A stretch of DNA of 37,267 nucleotides from Planctomycetota bacterium (GTDB lineage Bacteria > Planctomycetota > Planctomycetia > Isosphaerales > Isosphaeraceae), in assembly GCA_021777685.1 (NCBI GenBank), contig JAJYDH010000003.1, positions 1-37,267 on the forward strand, written 5' to 3'. Made by a program: the position numbers and the translations under genes. The notes beneath the pieces were generated by a model that saw only the letters and a program-made list of their open reading frames with translations, was not told the origin of the DNA and did not search any database. Of this stretch, positions 23,706-30,496 are shown one piece after another (within the stretch, counting starts at the first letter, position 1; every line of letters starts with the position of its first letter).

Positions 23706-23732
23706 GGCCCCCCGGCCGTGCGGCCGAGGGGC
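23706..23732 (-). terminator. GC-rich hairpin just after the major capsid gene
   Basis: CGGCCG is repeated around a 2-base centre (13-18 and 21-26 of 23700+), and the stem continues outwards as GCCCC/GGGGC after one C/A mismatch, for 11 pairs or more. It begins about 20 bases beyond the capsid stop. There is no T-run, so it may partially stop transcription or protect the 3' end of the capsid message. Confidence 0.5.
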
Positions 23733-23752
23733 TGGGGACCGACCCGGGCCGA

Positions 23753-24895
23753 TCAGGTGGCCGAGAAGGCCGTGACGCCTTCGAGCCAGGCATGGTGGGC
23801 CGGGTTCTCGATCTCGATGGCCCCTTCGGCCATCCAGTCGCCTTCGAACGAGTCGCCCCGGATGCCTCGCGGGTTCCAGAACTCGTTCCGCTTCATCCGC
23901 ATCCGGACCTCGGACGAGGTCAGGGCGACCGCCGTGAACGGCTTGAGCAGCGGAGCCTCGATGATCGTCAGGCCGCCGAGGAAGGGCGCCTCGAAGACGT
24001 CGATCGGCGTGCCGAAGACGTTGGTCCCGGCGTTCACCCGCATCACCGCCTGGCCCCACGTCGCCAGGCCGAGCATGAAGTTGGTCGAGAGCAGCAGGAC
24101 GTCCGGGTCGCCGCCGCCGGCCCGGCTCAGCTCGAGCGTGTCGCGGATGAAGTCGGTCGCCTTGTAGGCGCCCGCGTTGGTGGGGCTGACCGTGTTGTTG
24201 ACCGACAGGAGGGCCTTCAGGCCCTTCTGCTTCGGCCGGGTCGCCACCGAGGGGTCCTCACCTCGGCCGTAGTAGCTCGACGACTCCATGTCGTCCATCA
24301 GGTTCTGGAGGGCGTCCATCTTGACCTGCTCGAACGGCGTCCGGACGCCCGGCGAGGTCTGGTAGCCGGCCGACGCCTGGAGCGAGCCGCCGACCTGCAC
24401 CGGGTGCTGCCAGGTCTGGCAGTACTGGGTGACGCCGACCGGCCTGATCCCGATGCCGTTCTGGTTGATCTCGGTGCCGCTCCGGCTGTTCGAGATCAGG
24501 CGGATGGTGTCGCCCGAGTTGCCGGTCCCGGCCGTGGTCCCCTCGGCGGCCCGGCGGACCGAGACGGTGCCGGCGGCCACGTTCGGGTCGGCGATGATCT
24601 CGACCCGCTCGCCCGAGGCGAGCTCGAGGACGTCGCCGTTCATGAGCGGGCTGACGTCGGCCAGGGTGATCTGGCCGTCGGTCGCGGCCACGGCGGCGGC
24701 CAGCGTGGCGATCCGGGGGCGGAACGACCGGCTCACGATCGAGAACGTGGTCGAGCCGACCGGAACCCGGGGCGTCCGCGTGACGATCGGGCAGCGGTTG
24801 ACGAACCAGTTCGACGTGACGACGTAGATGTCGTTGACGATCTGGGCCTGGTTGTCGAACGCGGCCTGGATTCCTTGCAGATAGCTGCTGGGCAT
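23753..24895 (-). CDS. SU10/DUF5309-type major capsid protein
   Basis: 380 residues. The sequence resembles the SU10-type (DUF5309) major capsid family. Visible landmarks are AFDNQAQIVNDIYVVTSNWF at the start, TTFSIVSRSFRPRIATLAA, a beta insertion with LASGERVEIIADPNVAAGTV, TQYCQTWQHPVQVGGSL, LQNLMDDMESSSYYGRGEDP, DFIRDTLELSRAGGGDPDVL, and a C-terminal MRMKRNEFWNPRGIRGDSFE leading to a WMAEGAIEIENP strand. It would form the icosahedral shell. The place between scaffold-like and connector-like genes is canonical. GGAG stands 9 bases before ATG 24895. Confidence 0.85.
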   Translation of the reverse strand: MPSSYLQGIQAAFDNQAQIVNDIYVVTSNWFVNRCPIVTRTPRVPVGSTTFSIVSRSFRPRIATLAAAVAATDGQITLADVSPLMNGDVLELASGERVEIIADPNVAAGTVSVRRAAEGTTAGTGNSGDTIRLISNSRSGTEINQNGIGIRPVGVTQYCQTWQHPVQVGGSLQASAGYQTSPGVRTPFEQVKMDALQNLMDDMESSSYYGRGEDPSVATRPKQKGLKALLSVNNTVSPTNAGAYKATDFIRDTLELSRAGGGDPDVLLLSTNFMLGLATWGQAVMRVNAGTNVFGTPIDVFEAPFLGGLTIIEAPLLKPFTAVALTSSEVRMRMKRNEFWNPRGIRGDSFEGDWMAEGAIEIENPAHHAWLEGVTAFSAT

Positions 24896-25005
24896 GAAAG
24901 CAAACTCCGCTGTTGAGCGAGCTCATGGAGACGCCGCGATGCGGACGCTCGACGCGGCGGTCCGGGATCGGCGGCACGATTGGGAGAGACGGGACGGGGA
25001 CGAGT

Positions 25006-25647
25006 CTAGCGGCGACGGCCCCACCCGGCCGGGGTGGGCGACGCTTGCGGTCGCGAGGCGTTCTCGCGCCACTGGAGGATGACCGCCTCGCCCAGGGTCC
25101 TGGGAGCGGCGGGCTCGGGTGACGTCGAGGCCGAGCGGTTCTGGCCCTTCGCCCCCGTCCCGCCCCGCGACGAGGGGAGGCAGAAGTGGGCGAACTCGGG
25201 GCCGGCGAGCCGTTCGGCGACGGCCCGATCGACCGCCCGGCCGTCGCGGGCCAGGACCCGGATCTCGCCGTCCTCGTCGACGACCTCGAAGTCGTCGCGG
25301 AGGAGCTTGATCAGCTGCGCCGCGGCGCCGGGGACCAGGGGCTTGCCGACCAGGGACGTCGCCAGCTCCCGGTCGCGGAGCGCGGCCTTGTAGGCCCGCT
25401 CCAGCTCGGTCGCCTTCTGCTCGCGAGCGGCGATCTCGCGCGAATGGGCGGCCTCGCGCGTCTTCAAGACCTCGGCGAATTCCGAACGGGCCAGGGGCAA
25501 GGCTTCGGGGTCGGGCTTCGAGGGGAGGCCGTCGGCTCGGGCCCTCAGCTCGTCGAGCTCCGCCCGCGAGATCGTCACGTTATCGTCGTCGAGCGGGCCT
25601 CCTTCCGGCCCGAAGTCGGCAGACCTGAGGATTTGGCAGGGTCGCAT
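25006..25647 (-). CDS. Scaffold-like capsid assembly protein
   Basis: 213 residues, strongly charged and helical. ISRAELDELRARADGLPSK, FAEVLKTREAAHSREIAARE and QKATELERAYKAALRDRELA form a long coiled coil (about 40-115), followed by PGAAAQLIKLLRDDFEVVDE and a Ser/Arg-rich tail. This is the composition of capsid scaffolding proteins, and it is placed directly before the capsid gene. It may also be a GTA-type head protein. ATG 25647 follows the 37-codon membrane peptide gene by 14 bases. Confidence 0.65.
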   Translation of the reverse strand: MRPCQILRSADFGPEGGPLDDDNVTISRAELDELRARADGLPSKPDPEALPLARSEFAEVLKTREAAHSREIAAREQKATELERAYKAALRDRELATSLVGKPLVPGAAAQLIKLLRDDFEVVDEDGEIRVLARDGRAVDRAVAERLAGPEFAHFCLPSSRGGTGAKGQNRSASTSPEPAAPRTLGEAVILQWRENASRPQASPTPAGWGRRR

Positions 25648-25661
25648 GGTGGCACTCGAGA

Positions 25662-25775
25662 TCAAGGGAGGTCGCGGCGGTCGAGGAGGCCGAGCATGAA
25701 CGGGATCACGACCGTCATCATCGTGACGGTGATCGCCAGGCCGACCGCGAAGGCGGAGAACAACGACAGGAGCAT
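25662..25775 (-). CDS. 37-residue membrane peptide inside the head module
   Basis: ATG 25775 has GGAG 5 bases upstream and opens a 37-codon frame ending TGA at 25662. The peptide starts MLLSLFSAFAVGLAITVTMM and continues TVVIPFMLGLLDRRDLP, which is one long hydrophobic helix with a charged cytosolic-like end. The gap to the scaffold-like gene is 14 bases. Length and hydrophobicity fit a holin-like or membrane-anchor peptide, or a short assembly factor; none can be shown. Confidence 0.55.
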   Translation of the reverse strand: MLLSLFSAFAVGLAITVTMMTVVIPFMLGLLDRRDLP

Positions 25776-26116
25776 GTTGACTCCGGATCAGGGAAGGTTT
25801 GGTCTCGCGAGGGCGGAGGTCAGGCCCTCGCCCCGCGTCCCGACAACCCTTGCCCGTCGGCCGCCACGTTCCAGGCCGACCGTTCGAACGCAAACAGGGA
25901 CGTCCCAAAGACTTGAAAAATCGACTACTGCTCACTTTTCGCGAGCGGACGGCCCTTCGGGCGGCTTCCGTCGACGACGGCCTTCGAAAAGGGACCGGGC
26001 GGGGTCGGCGTCGTCGGCGGCCCTCCCGGGTCGTCGACGACGCCTCCCCCGCCCGATCGGACCGGCCGCCCGGCCCCGATCTTGAGCGGTACGAAAGACG
26101 GGGCCGGGCGGCTGGC
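25776..26116. other. Structured non-coding gap between portal and small membrane peptide genes
   Basis: No gene is supported in these 341 bases. The portal-side end holds a long hairpin (26062-26115, listed separately). Perfect short palindromes follow: GTCGTCGACGAC at 26030-26041, CCGTCGACGACGG at 25968-25980, GGGACGTCCC at 25897-25906 and CGTTCGAACG at 25881-25890. GC drops around 25890-25940. An internal promoter or operator is possible but I see no convincing -35/-10 pair. Confidence 0.4.
26062..26115 (-). terminator. 17-bp-stem hairpin directly after the portal gene
   Basis: Arms 26062-26078 and 26099-26115 pair over 17 positions (one G-T wobble) around a 20-base loop, starting one base after the portal stop codon. 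The core 13 bp (CCGCCCGGCCCCG and its complement) is perfect. There is no T-run. It is likely a 3'-end or attenuation structure dividing the terminase/portal message from the capsid message. Confidence 0.55.
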
Positions 26117-27778
26117 TCAGGACGCGGACGCGCCGGTTGCGGCCTCGCCGCCCTCGCGCCCGCGATGTCTCTCGTCGAGGTAAGCGGTCAGCTCCTCGTC
26201 GCACTCCGCGTACTGGATGTCGCCCAGGCCCGGCAGGCAGAGCCTCGTCAGCTTGGCGAGCATCAGCCCCTCGATGATCGGCAGGGCCCCCGCGCCGGCG
26301 ACGAGCTGCTGGAAGCTCGCGGTCGCGGCGGCCATGTCGGCGGCCGTGAACAGGTCGAACTCGGTCGGGTAGACGATCCAGATCGACCGGGGGTCGGGCG
26401 GGCCGTCGTCGAGGACGGTCGAGGCCATCTCGGCGATCAGCTCCTCGGCCCGGCCGAGGATCTTGGCGATCTTGGCCAGGCGGTTGTTGCCGTCGGAGTG
26501 GTCGAACGCCTTCGACAGGCCCGATTGCGCCACGCCGTCGCGGCCGGTCGGGCGGACCAGGGCCGAGTCGCGGTCGACGTCGTCTCGGAGGTCCGCCTTG
26601 TTCTTCCGGATCGAGTCGGCGCCGTCCTTGGGGAAGTCGACGACGTCGAACCCCTCGTAGGTCGTCGAGCCGCCCTGCGAGTTCTTCTTCTTGGGCAGGA
26701 GCCAGCTCGGGCCGATCGGGATCGTGCCGTCGGCCTGGACGAAGTCCTCGGGCCCTTGCAACAGGGGGTGGGCCTGCGTGGTGTCGGAGAGGATCAGCTC
26801 GCTGTCGCGGTTGTAATACTCGCGCTGGCGCTCGGCGACCCCCTCATATCGGGGCTGGCCGATGTTCTTGCACCGGGGCTTCCGGCGGTCGAAGACGCGG
26901 ACGATCGGGACCCGGCCGAACGGGTGCGGCGTGACCGAGAGGACGTTCCCCTCGCCGTCGTAGAGCGTCGAATCCTCGTCGGTCCAGAGCCGGAACCGCT
27001 CGTCGCGGCCTCCGAGCCCCGCGCGGAACGGGCCTCCGAGCCCCTCGCGGTCCGCCGGGCCTTCGAGCCAGTCGCCGGCCAGGCCGCCGATGCCCTCGTG
27101 GACCTCGCGGACCAGGCACTCGGCGTAGCGGTGGCCGGTCTCGTCGAGCCGCCACCAGAGCATGTTCTCGGGGAGGATGTACGAGGCAACGCAGCGGTCG
27201 AGCCCCAGCCGTTCGGCGTCGGCCCGGGTCTCGACCTCCTCGCCCGCCGGGACGGCGGGGTGGTCGAAGGCCAGGTCGAGCTGGCCGAGCGTCAGGAGCA
27301 GCGGGGCGACGGTCTCGGCCATCCACTGGTCGATCGTGGTCCCGCAGCCGTCGACGTCGGACCACCAGCCCATCAGCCGGTCGGGGCCGACCCGCTTGAT
27401 CTCGCGGGCGTAGATCCGCGAGAGGTGCGTGTCGATCGCCTCGGCGACGAACGTCGGGACCGGCGTCCGGGCCCGCCTCAGCTCGTAGTCGTCGTCGGTG
27501 GCCATCGCCGCCGGGTCGCTGCCGACGGCGAAGGGCGACATGCCGGGCAGGTACGGGTCGTACATCGACCCGGCCGCCTCGCGGGGGTCGGGATACTCGC
27601 GCTTGTGCCGGATCAGGTTGCGGATCGGCAGGCCGCGGAGGTCGTAGCCGTAGACGGCCTGGCGGTAGCGCTCGCCCCCTTCGAGGGAGTCGAGCAGCCA
27701 TCGCCAGCGGAGTTGATGTTCGCGCCACTCGGGGTGGCGGCGTCGGATCAGGTCGAGGGATTCGGCGGTGGGTGGCAT
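26117..27778 (-). CDS. Phage portal protein
   Basis: 553 residues. The protein begins PPTAESLDLIRRRHPEWREH and RWRWLLDSLEGGERYRQAVY, as many portal proteins do. Later features are AVGSDPAAMATDDDYELRRA, VAEAIDTHLSRIYAREIKR, a stem/wing-like middle (HPFGRVPIVRVFDRR, EGVAERQREYYNRDSELILS), and a long C-terminal helical region with SGLSKAFDHSDGNNRLAKIA and IWIVYPTEFDLFTAADMAAA. It would form the dodecameric ring for DNA entry. ATG 27778 shares one base with the terminase stop (TGATG), which fixes the start; the frame is open far upstream over the terminase gene but reads as shadow there. Confidence 0.82.
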   Translation of the reverse strand: MPPTAESLDLIRRRHPEWREHQLRWRWLLDSLEGGERYRQAVYGYDLRGLPIRNLIRHKREYPDPREAAGSMYDPYLPGMSPFAVGSDPAAMATDDDYELRRARTPVPTFVAEAIDTHLSRIYAREIKRVGPDRLMGWWSDVDGCGTTIDQWMAETVAPLLLTLGQLDLAFDHPAVPAGEEVETRADAERLGLDRCVASYILPENMLWWRLDETGHRYAECLVREVHEGIGGLAGDWLEGPADREGLGGPFRAGLGGRDERFRLWTDEDSTLYDGEGNVLSVTPHPFGRVPIVRVFDRRKPRCKNIGQPRYEGVAERQREYYNRDSELILSDTTQAHPLLQGPEDFVQADGTIPIGPSWLLPKKKNSQGGSTTYEGFDVVDFPKDGADSIRKNKADLRDDVDRDSALVRPTGRDGVAQSGLSKAFDHSDGNNRLAKIAKILGRAEELIAEMASTVLDDGPPDPRSIWIVYPTEFDLFTAADMAAATASFQQLVAGAGALPIIEGLMLAKLTRLCLPGLGDIQYAECDEELTAYLDERHRGREGGEAATGASAS

Positions 27779-29373
27779 CAGAAGATCTTCCGGCCGTTGA
27801 CTCGCTTGAGGTTCGATTTCGACAGTCGTCCCTGGGGATATCGCGCCCGGACCCCGCCCCGGAGGGCGTCGACCAGGTCCTCGTAGGGGTGCTGCGGGTC
27901 CTCCGGCTGGTCGAGCCACTGGCCGGCCCGCTTGGCCCGCCGATAGCACTGGAGGGCCTGGATCAGCGAGGCGCAGCGGGGGTGGACCACGAGCTGAGGC
28001 TCGCCGATGGCCGGGTTGATGAACGAGTCGAGCAGCGTCAGCCCGTCGGCCACCTTGCTGTAGGGCCATGCCTTCAGCGTGAGCCCGGCCCGCTCGTACT
28101 CGGCCAGGACCGTCGGGCCGATCGCGTTCCGGGAGTTGCCGGCGGGGTCGGTCACGGCGTGCTGGATCGAGCCGCCGCAGCGGTCCCGCGCCAGGGACAG
28201 CAGCGCCCGGGCGTTGGCCTCGGCCGACAGGCCCTCCGACAGGTAGTCGGCGAAGACCCGGATCTCGTCCACCGGGCCCTCGGCGTCCCCCGTTCTCTTG
28301 GCCACCTGGAAGAAGACGGCGCCGGTGAAGACGCCCGTGTCGATGGCGACGTAGACCTCCTCGCCGGGGGCGAACTCGGCCCGCTCGCGGACGTGCGACT
28401 CGGGCTGGAAGCCGGGGAACCAGGCCGCGTCGCTCGACGAGAGCTTGCAGAGGTAATCCGCCTCGAAGACCCGCGTGCCGGTCGTCTTCAGCTTCTGGAT
28501 CAGCGAGTCGATCGGGTAATGGCCGTCGGACCGCTTGGCCTTCGGCTCGACGCCGTCGGGGACGTCGTAGCAGTAGGTCTTCAGCGGGCATTCCGGGCAC
28601 TTCTCGTAGCCCGTGTCGGTCTTCGGCCCGGAGCGCTCCCTGGGGCACCGTTCGAGGACCTCGAAGACGCACATCGTGTAGAGCGGGAAGTCTCCCGCCT
28701 CGGCCTGGGCGATCAGCTTGGCCATCGGGCCGTTCACCCGGTGGCAGGTCGAGGTCATGATCACCGAGGCGTCCATCTTCGGCCGCTTCTTCTTCCGGTC
28801 GGCCTTGCGGCCCAGGCACATCCCCATCGCCGACTCGCGGATGTCGACGTCGATCTCGTCGACCTCGTCGAGCTTGAGGCTGGGGACGTGCGGGCCTCGG
28901 ACGCTGGTGGGCGAGGCGGCGAGGATCTCCACCTCCGAGCCGTTCTGGTAGGCGGCCCCGTCCTTCCTCAGCTTGAGGATCGCCCCCGAGTCGCCCCCCT
29001 TCTTCCCCTCGTGCCTCATGGCGATGGCGCGGAGCGCGTGGTAGATCTGGACCGACTGCGCCTTGCTCCCGCCGAGGATCCGGGTGCCGTGATCGGGGTC
29101 CCAGCGGCTCGTCAGGTGGGTGTCGAGGGCCGAGAGGAACGACTTGCCGCACCCCCGGGAGCCGAGGATCAGGGCGACCCCCGGCCGTTTCAGGTGGATC
29201 GCCTCGAAGCATTCCCAGGCGGAATGGTGGTCGGTGCAGACCGCCTTGTCGGGGATCTTGATCCCCGTGTAGTCGCGGAGCCAGCGTCTGAGCTGGCCGG
29301 CTGTCTTCGGGCGGACGTTGCGGAGGTCGGCCTCCGGCATCGCCCCGGGCCTGGGGTTCACCTTCTTGGGCAT
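27778..29373 (-). CDS. terL: Terminase large subunit
   Basis: 531 residues. The ATPase half has Walker A GSRGCGKS at 71-78, Walker B LKLDEVDEID at 166-175 (D169, E170) and a coupling motif MTST at 206-209. The nuclease half is RNase H-like: VAIDTG (D345), VTDPAG (D409) and HPYEDLVDALRGG (D499, D502). Between them is an unusual four-cysteine set: C243, then C259-x2-C262-x5-C268. The enzyme would package DNA into the capsid and cut it. ATG 29373 is chosen; a GTG 12 bases upstream is possible, and neither has a clear ribosome site. Confidence 0.9.
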   Translation of the reverse strand: MPKKVNPRPGAMPEADLRNVRPKTAGQLRRWLRDYTGIKIPDKAVCTDHHSAWECFEAIHLKRPGVALILGSRGCGKSFLSALDTHLTSRWDPDHGTRILGGSKAQSVQIYHALRAIAMRHEGKKGGDSGAILKLRKDGAAYQNGSEVEILAASPTSVRGPHVPSLKLDEVDEIDVDIRESAMGMCLGRKADRKKKRPKMDASVIMTSTCHRVNGPMAKLIAQAEAGDFPLYTMCVFEVLERCPRERSGPKTDTGYEKCPECPLKTYCYDVPDGVEPKAKRSDGHYPIDSLIQKLKTTGTRVFEADYLCKLSSSDAAWFPGFQPESHVRERAEFAPGEEVYVAIDTGVFTGAVFFQVAKRTGDAEGPVDEIRVFADYLSEGLSAEANARALLSLARDRCGGSIQHAVTDPAGNSRNAIGPTVLAEYERAGLTLKAWPYSKVADGLTLLDSFINPAIGEPQLVVHPRCASLIQALQCYRRAKRAGQWLDQPEDPQHPYEDLVDALRGGVRARYPQGRLSKSNLKRVNGRKIF

Positions 29374-29477
29374 GTTGATATTCACGGGGAGGGTGTTGAG
29401 CGGGGGGAGCGGGCTCGCCGCGCTCCGCGCCGGCGAGGCTGACCGATCATCTCATCGAAGGACGTTCGCGGGGCCTA

Positions 29478-29622
29478 TTCTTCCTCCCTCTCCCTCCGGG
29501 AGAGGGCCGGGGTGAGGGTCGTCGCCGGTTGAGTGATGTCGTCGGAGCCCCTTCTTCGGGGCTACCTCCGATGCGGCGTCCCTTTCCCCGGCCCCGCTCC
29601 CAGGGGGAGAGGGGAGGAAGAT
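29478..29622. repeat. Inverted-repeat intergenic element
   Basis: Arms 29478-29520 and 29578-29622 are imperfect inverted copies (about 80 percent by eye), each a CCCTCTCCC/GGGAGAGGG-type hairpin next to a GGCCGGGG stretch. Between them is a second hairpin with GCCCC TTCTTC GGGGC at its core. The whole resembles a small palindromic REP- or MITE-like element sitting between the HTH gene and terL. Confidence 0.5.
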
Positions 29623-29666
29623 CAGCCTATCCGCCCGTCGAGCGTCGCGAAGCGAAAGGTCCGGCG

Positions 29667-29894
29667 TCAGCCCGCGTATTTCGTCCGGAATTCCTTGACG
29701 ATCGCCGCGATCCGCGAATGCGGCAGGTCGAAGACGTCCGCCAGCAATCGTTGCGAGGCGCCGTTCTGGCTGGCGATGAAGATGACCAGATTGCGCCGGA
29801 ACTTCCAGCGACGGCCGACCGTGGCGTTCTCCGGCAGGGTCGGCACCGAGAAGGATGCGGATTCAACCTTGGACAGAAGGGCGTTGGCTGCCAT
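29667..29894 (-). CDS. Small HTH protein, possible terminase small subunit
   Basis: 75 residues. The C-terminal half looks like a helix-turn-helix: RNLVIFIASQNGASQRLLAD then VFDLPHSRIAAIVKEFRTKY. It is the first gene of the phage-derived run, at the place of the small terminase, though 293 bases and an inverted-repeat element separate it from terL. AAGGTGA lies 5 bases before ATG 29894, which favours this start over a longer open frame. It could instead be a regulator of the block. Confidence 0.6.
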   Translation of the reverse strand: MAANALLSKVESASFSVPTLPENATVGRRWKFRRNLVIFIASQNGASQRLLADVFDLPHSRIAAIVKEFRTKYAG

Positions 29895-30187
29895 GAGATC
29901 ACCTTTTCGAGGAGCGGACGCCCTCAATCCCGGGGACGAGCGGCGGCCTGTTTTGACGGCCTTTGTTGGCCTTAAATCTTGTCCAGATAACGATTTTTGA
30001 AAATAGCTGGCGTTCAGTTTCGGGGCGGGCACCGCGTGAACCAATCTCCCCCGCCCTTCGATTACTATCGCCGTCTCGGCCGATCGCTAACACAGAATCC
30101 CGACGATACCGCGAGATCCGCGCCGACCCGTCGTCGGGGCGAATCGGAAAGATCGTGTGATATCCCGGCCCGAATCGGCGCGAACAT
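29895..30187. promoter_or_regulatory. AT-rich upstream region of the phage-derived block
   Basis: No gene is supported. The part at about 29950-30010 is clearly poorer in GC than its surroundings (CTTAAATCTTG, ATTTTTGAAAATAG) and lies 60-110 bases upstream of the first gene of the block, so it is the best candidate for its promoter. I cannot assign -35 and -10 boxes with confidence. Confidence 0.3.
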
Positions 30188-30190
30188 GAA

Positions 30191-30221
30191 GGGCGAGGGC
30201 GTCATCTCGACGCTCTCGCCC
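30191..30221. terminator. Perfect-looking GC-rich hairpin
   Basis: Arms 30191-30203 and 30209-30221 pair at 12 of 13 positions (GGGCGAGGGCGTC type) around a 5-base loop. It lies between the tandem repeats and the phage-block promoter region, downstream of egtD on the - strand. There is no T-run on either strand. Confidence 0.45.
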
Positions 30222-30287
30222 TCGTCACCGACCGGGAACGCTCCTCGATGGCCCGCGTTTGGCTTCCCATGGGAGAGAGACCGACGA

Positions 30288-30478
30288 CCCAGTCCAGCCC
30301 GGTCGGTTGGGTTCGGATTTTGCTAAGGCTCGGGGCCGAACCCAGCCCGATCGGTTGGGTTCGGATTTTGCGAAGGCCCGGGTCCGAACCCAGCCCGATC
30401 GGTTGGGTTCGGATTTCTCAGGGCGCGGCCTCCGCGGCCCCAGCGGGTCCGGGACCTCCGGACGTCGGGTTCGGATTT
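30288..30478. repeat. 48-bp tandem hairpin repeat, three units plus a degenerate fourth
   Basis: The motif GGGTTCGGATTT starts at 30309, 30357, 30405 and 30467, so the spacing is 48, 48 and 62 bases. In units two and three, CCGAACCCA and TGGGTTCGG (30336-30344 with 30356-30364; 30384-30392 with 30404-30412) form 9-bp stems with 11-base loops containing CCGATCGG. Read on the + strand each stem is followed by ATTT(T), like a weak intrinsic terminator. It lies directly after the end of egtD, which is on the opposite strand. Confidence 0.75.
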
Positions 30479-30496
30479 TTGGAGGGCCCGGTCGGA

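Noticed and set aside
27779-29212. Upstream extension of the portal reading frame, open for about 478 further codons
   Set aside because: It lies over the terminase gene in another frame, is Arg/Gly/Pro-rich and low in structure, and the portal start at 27778 is fixed by the TGATG junction.
12716-30250. Search for att direct repeats or a tRNA at the edges of the phage-derived block
   Set aside because: No tRNA and no convincing shared direct repeat found by eye; a computed repeat search with relatives' empty sites would be decisive.
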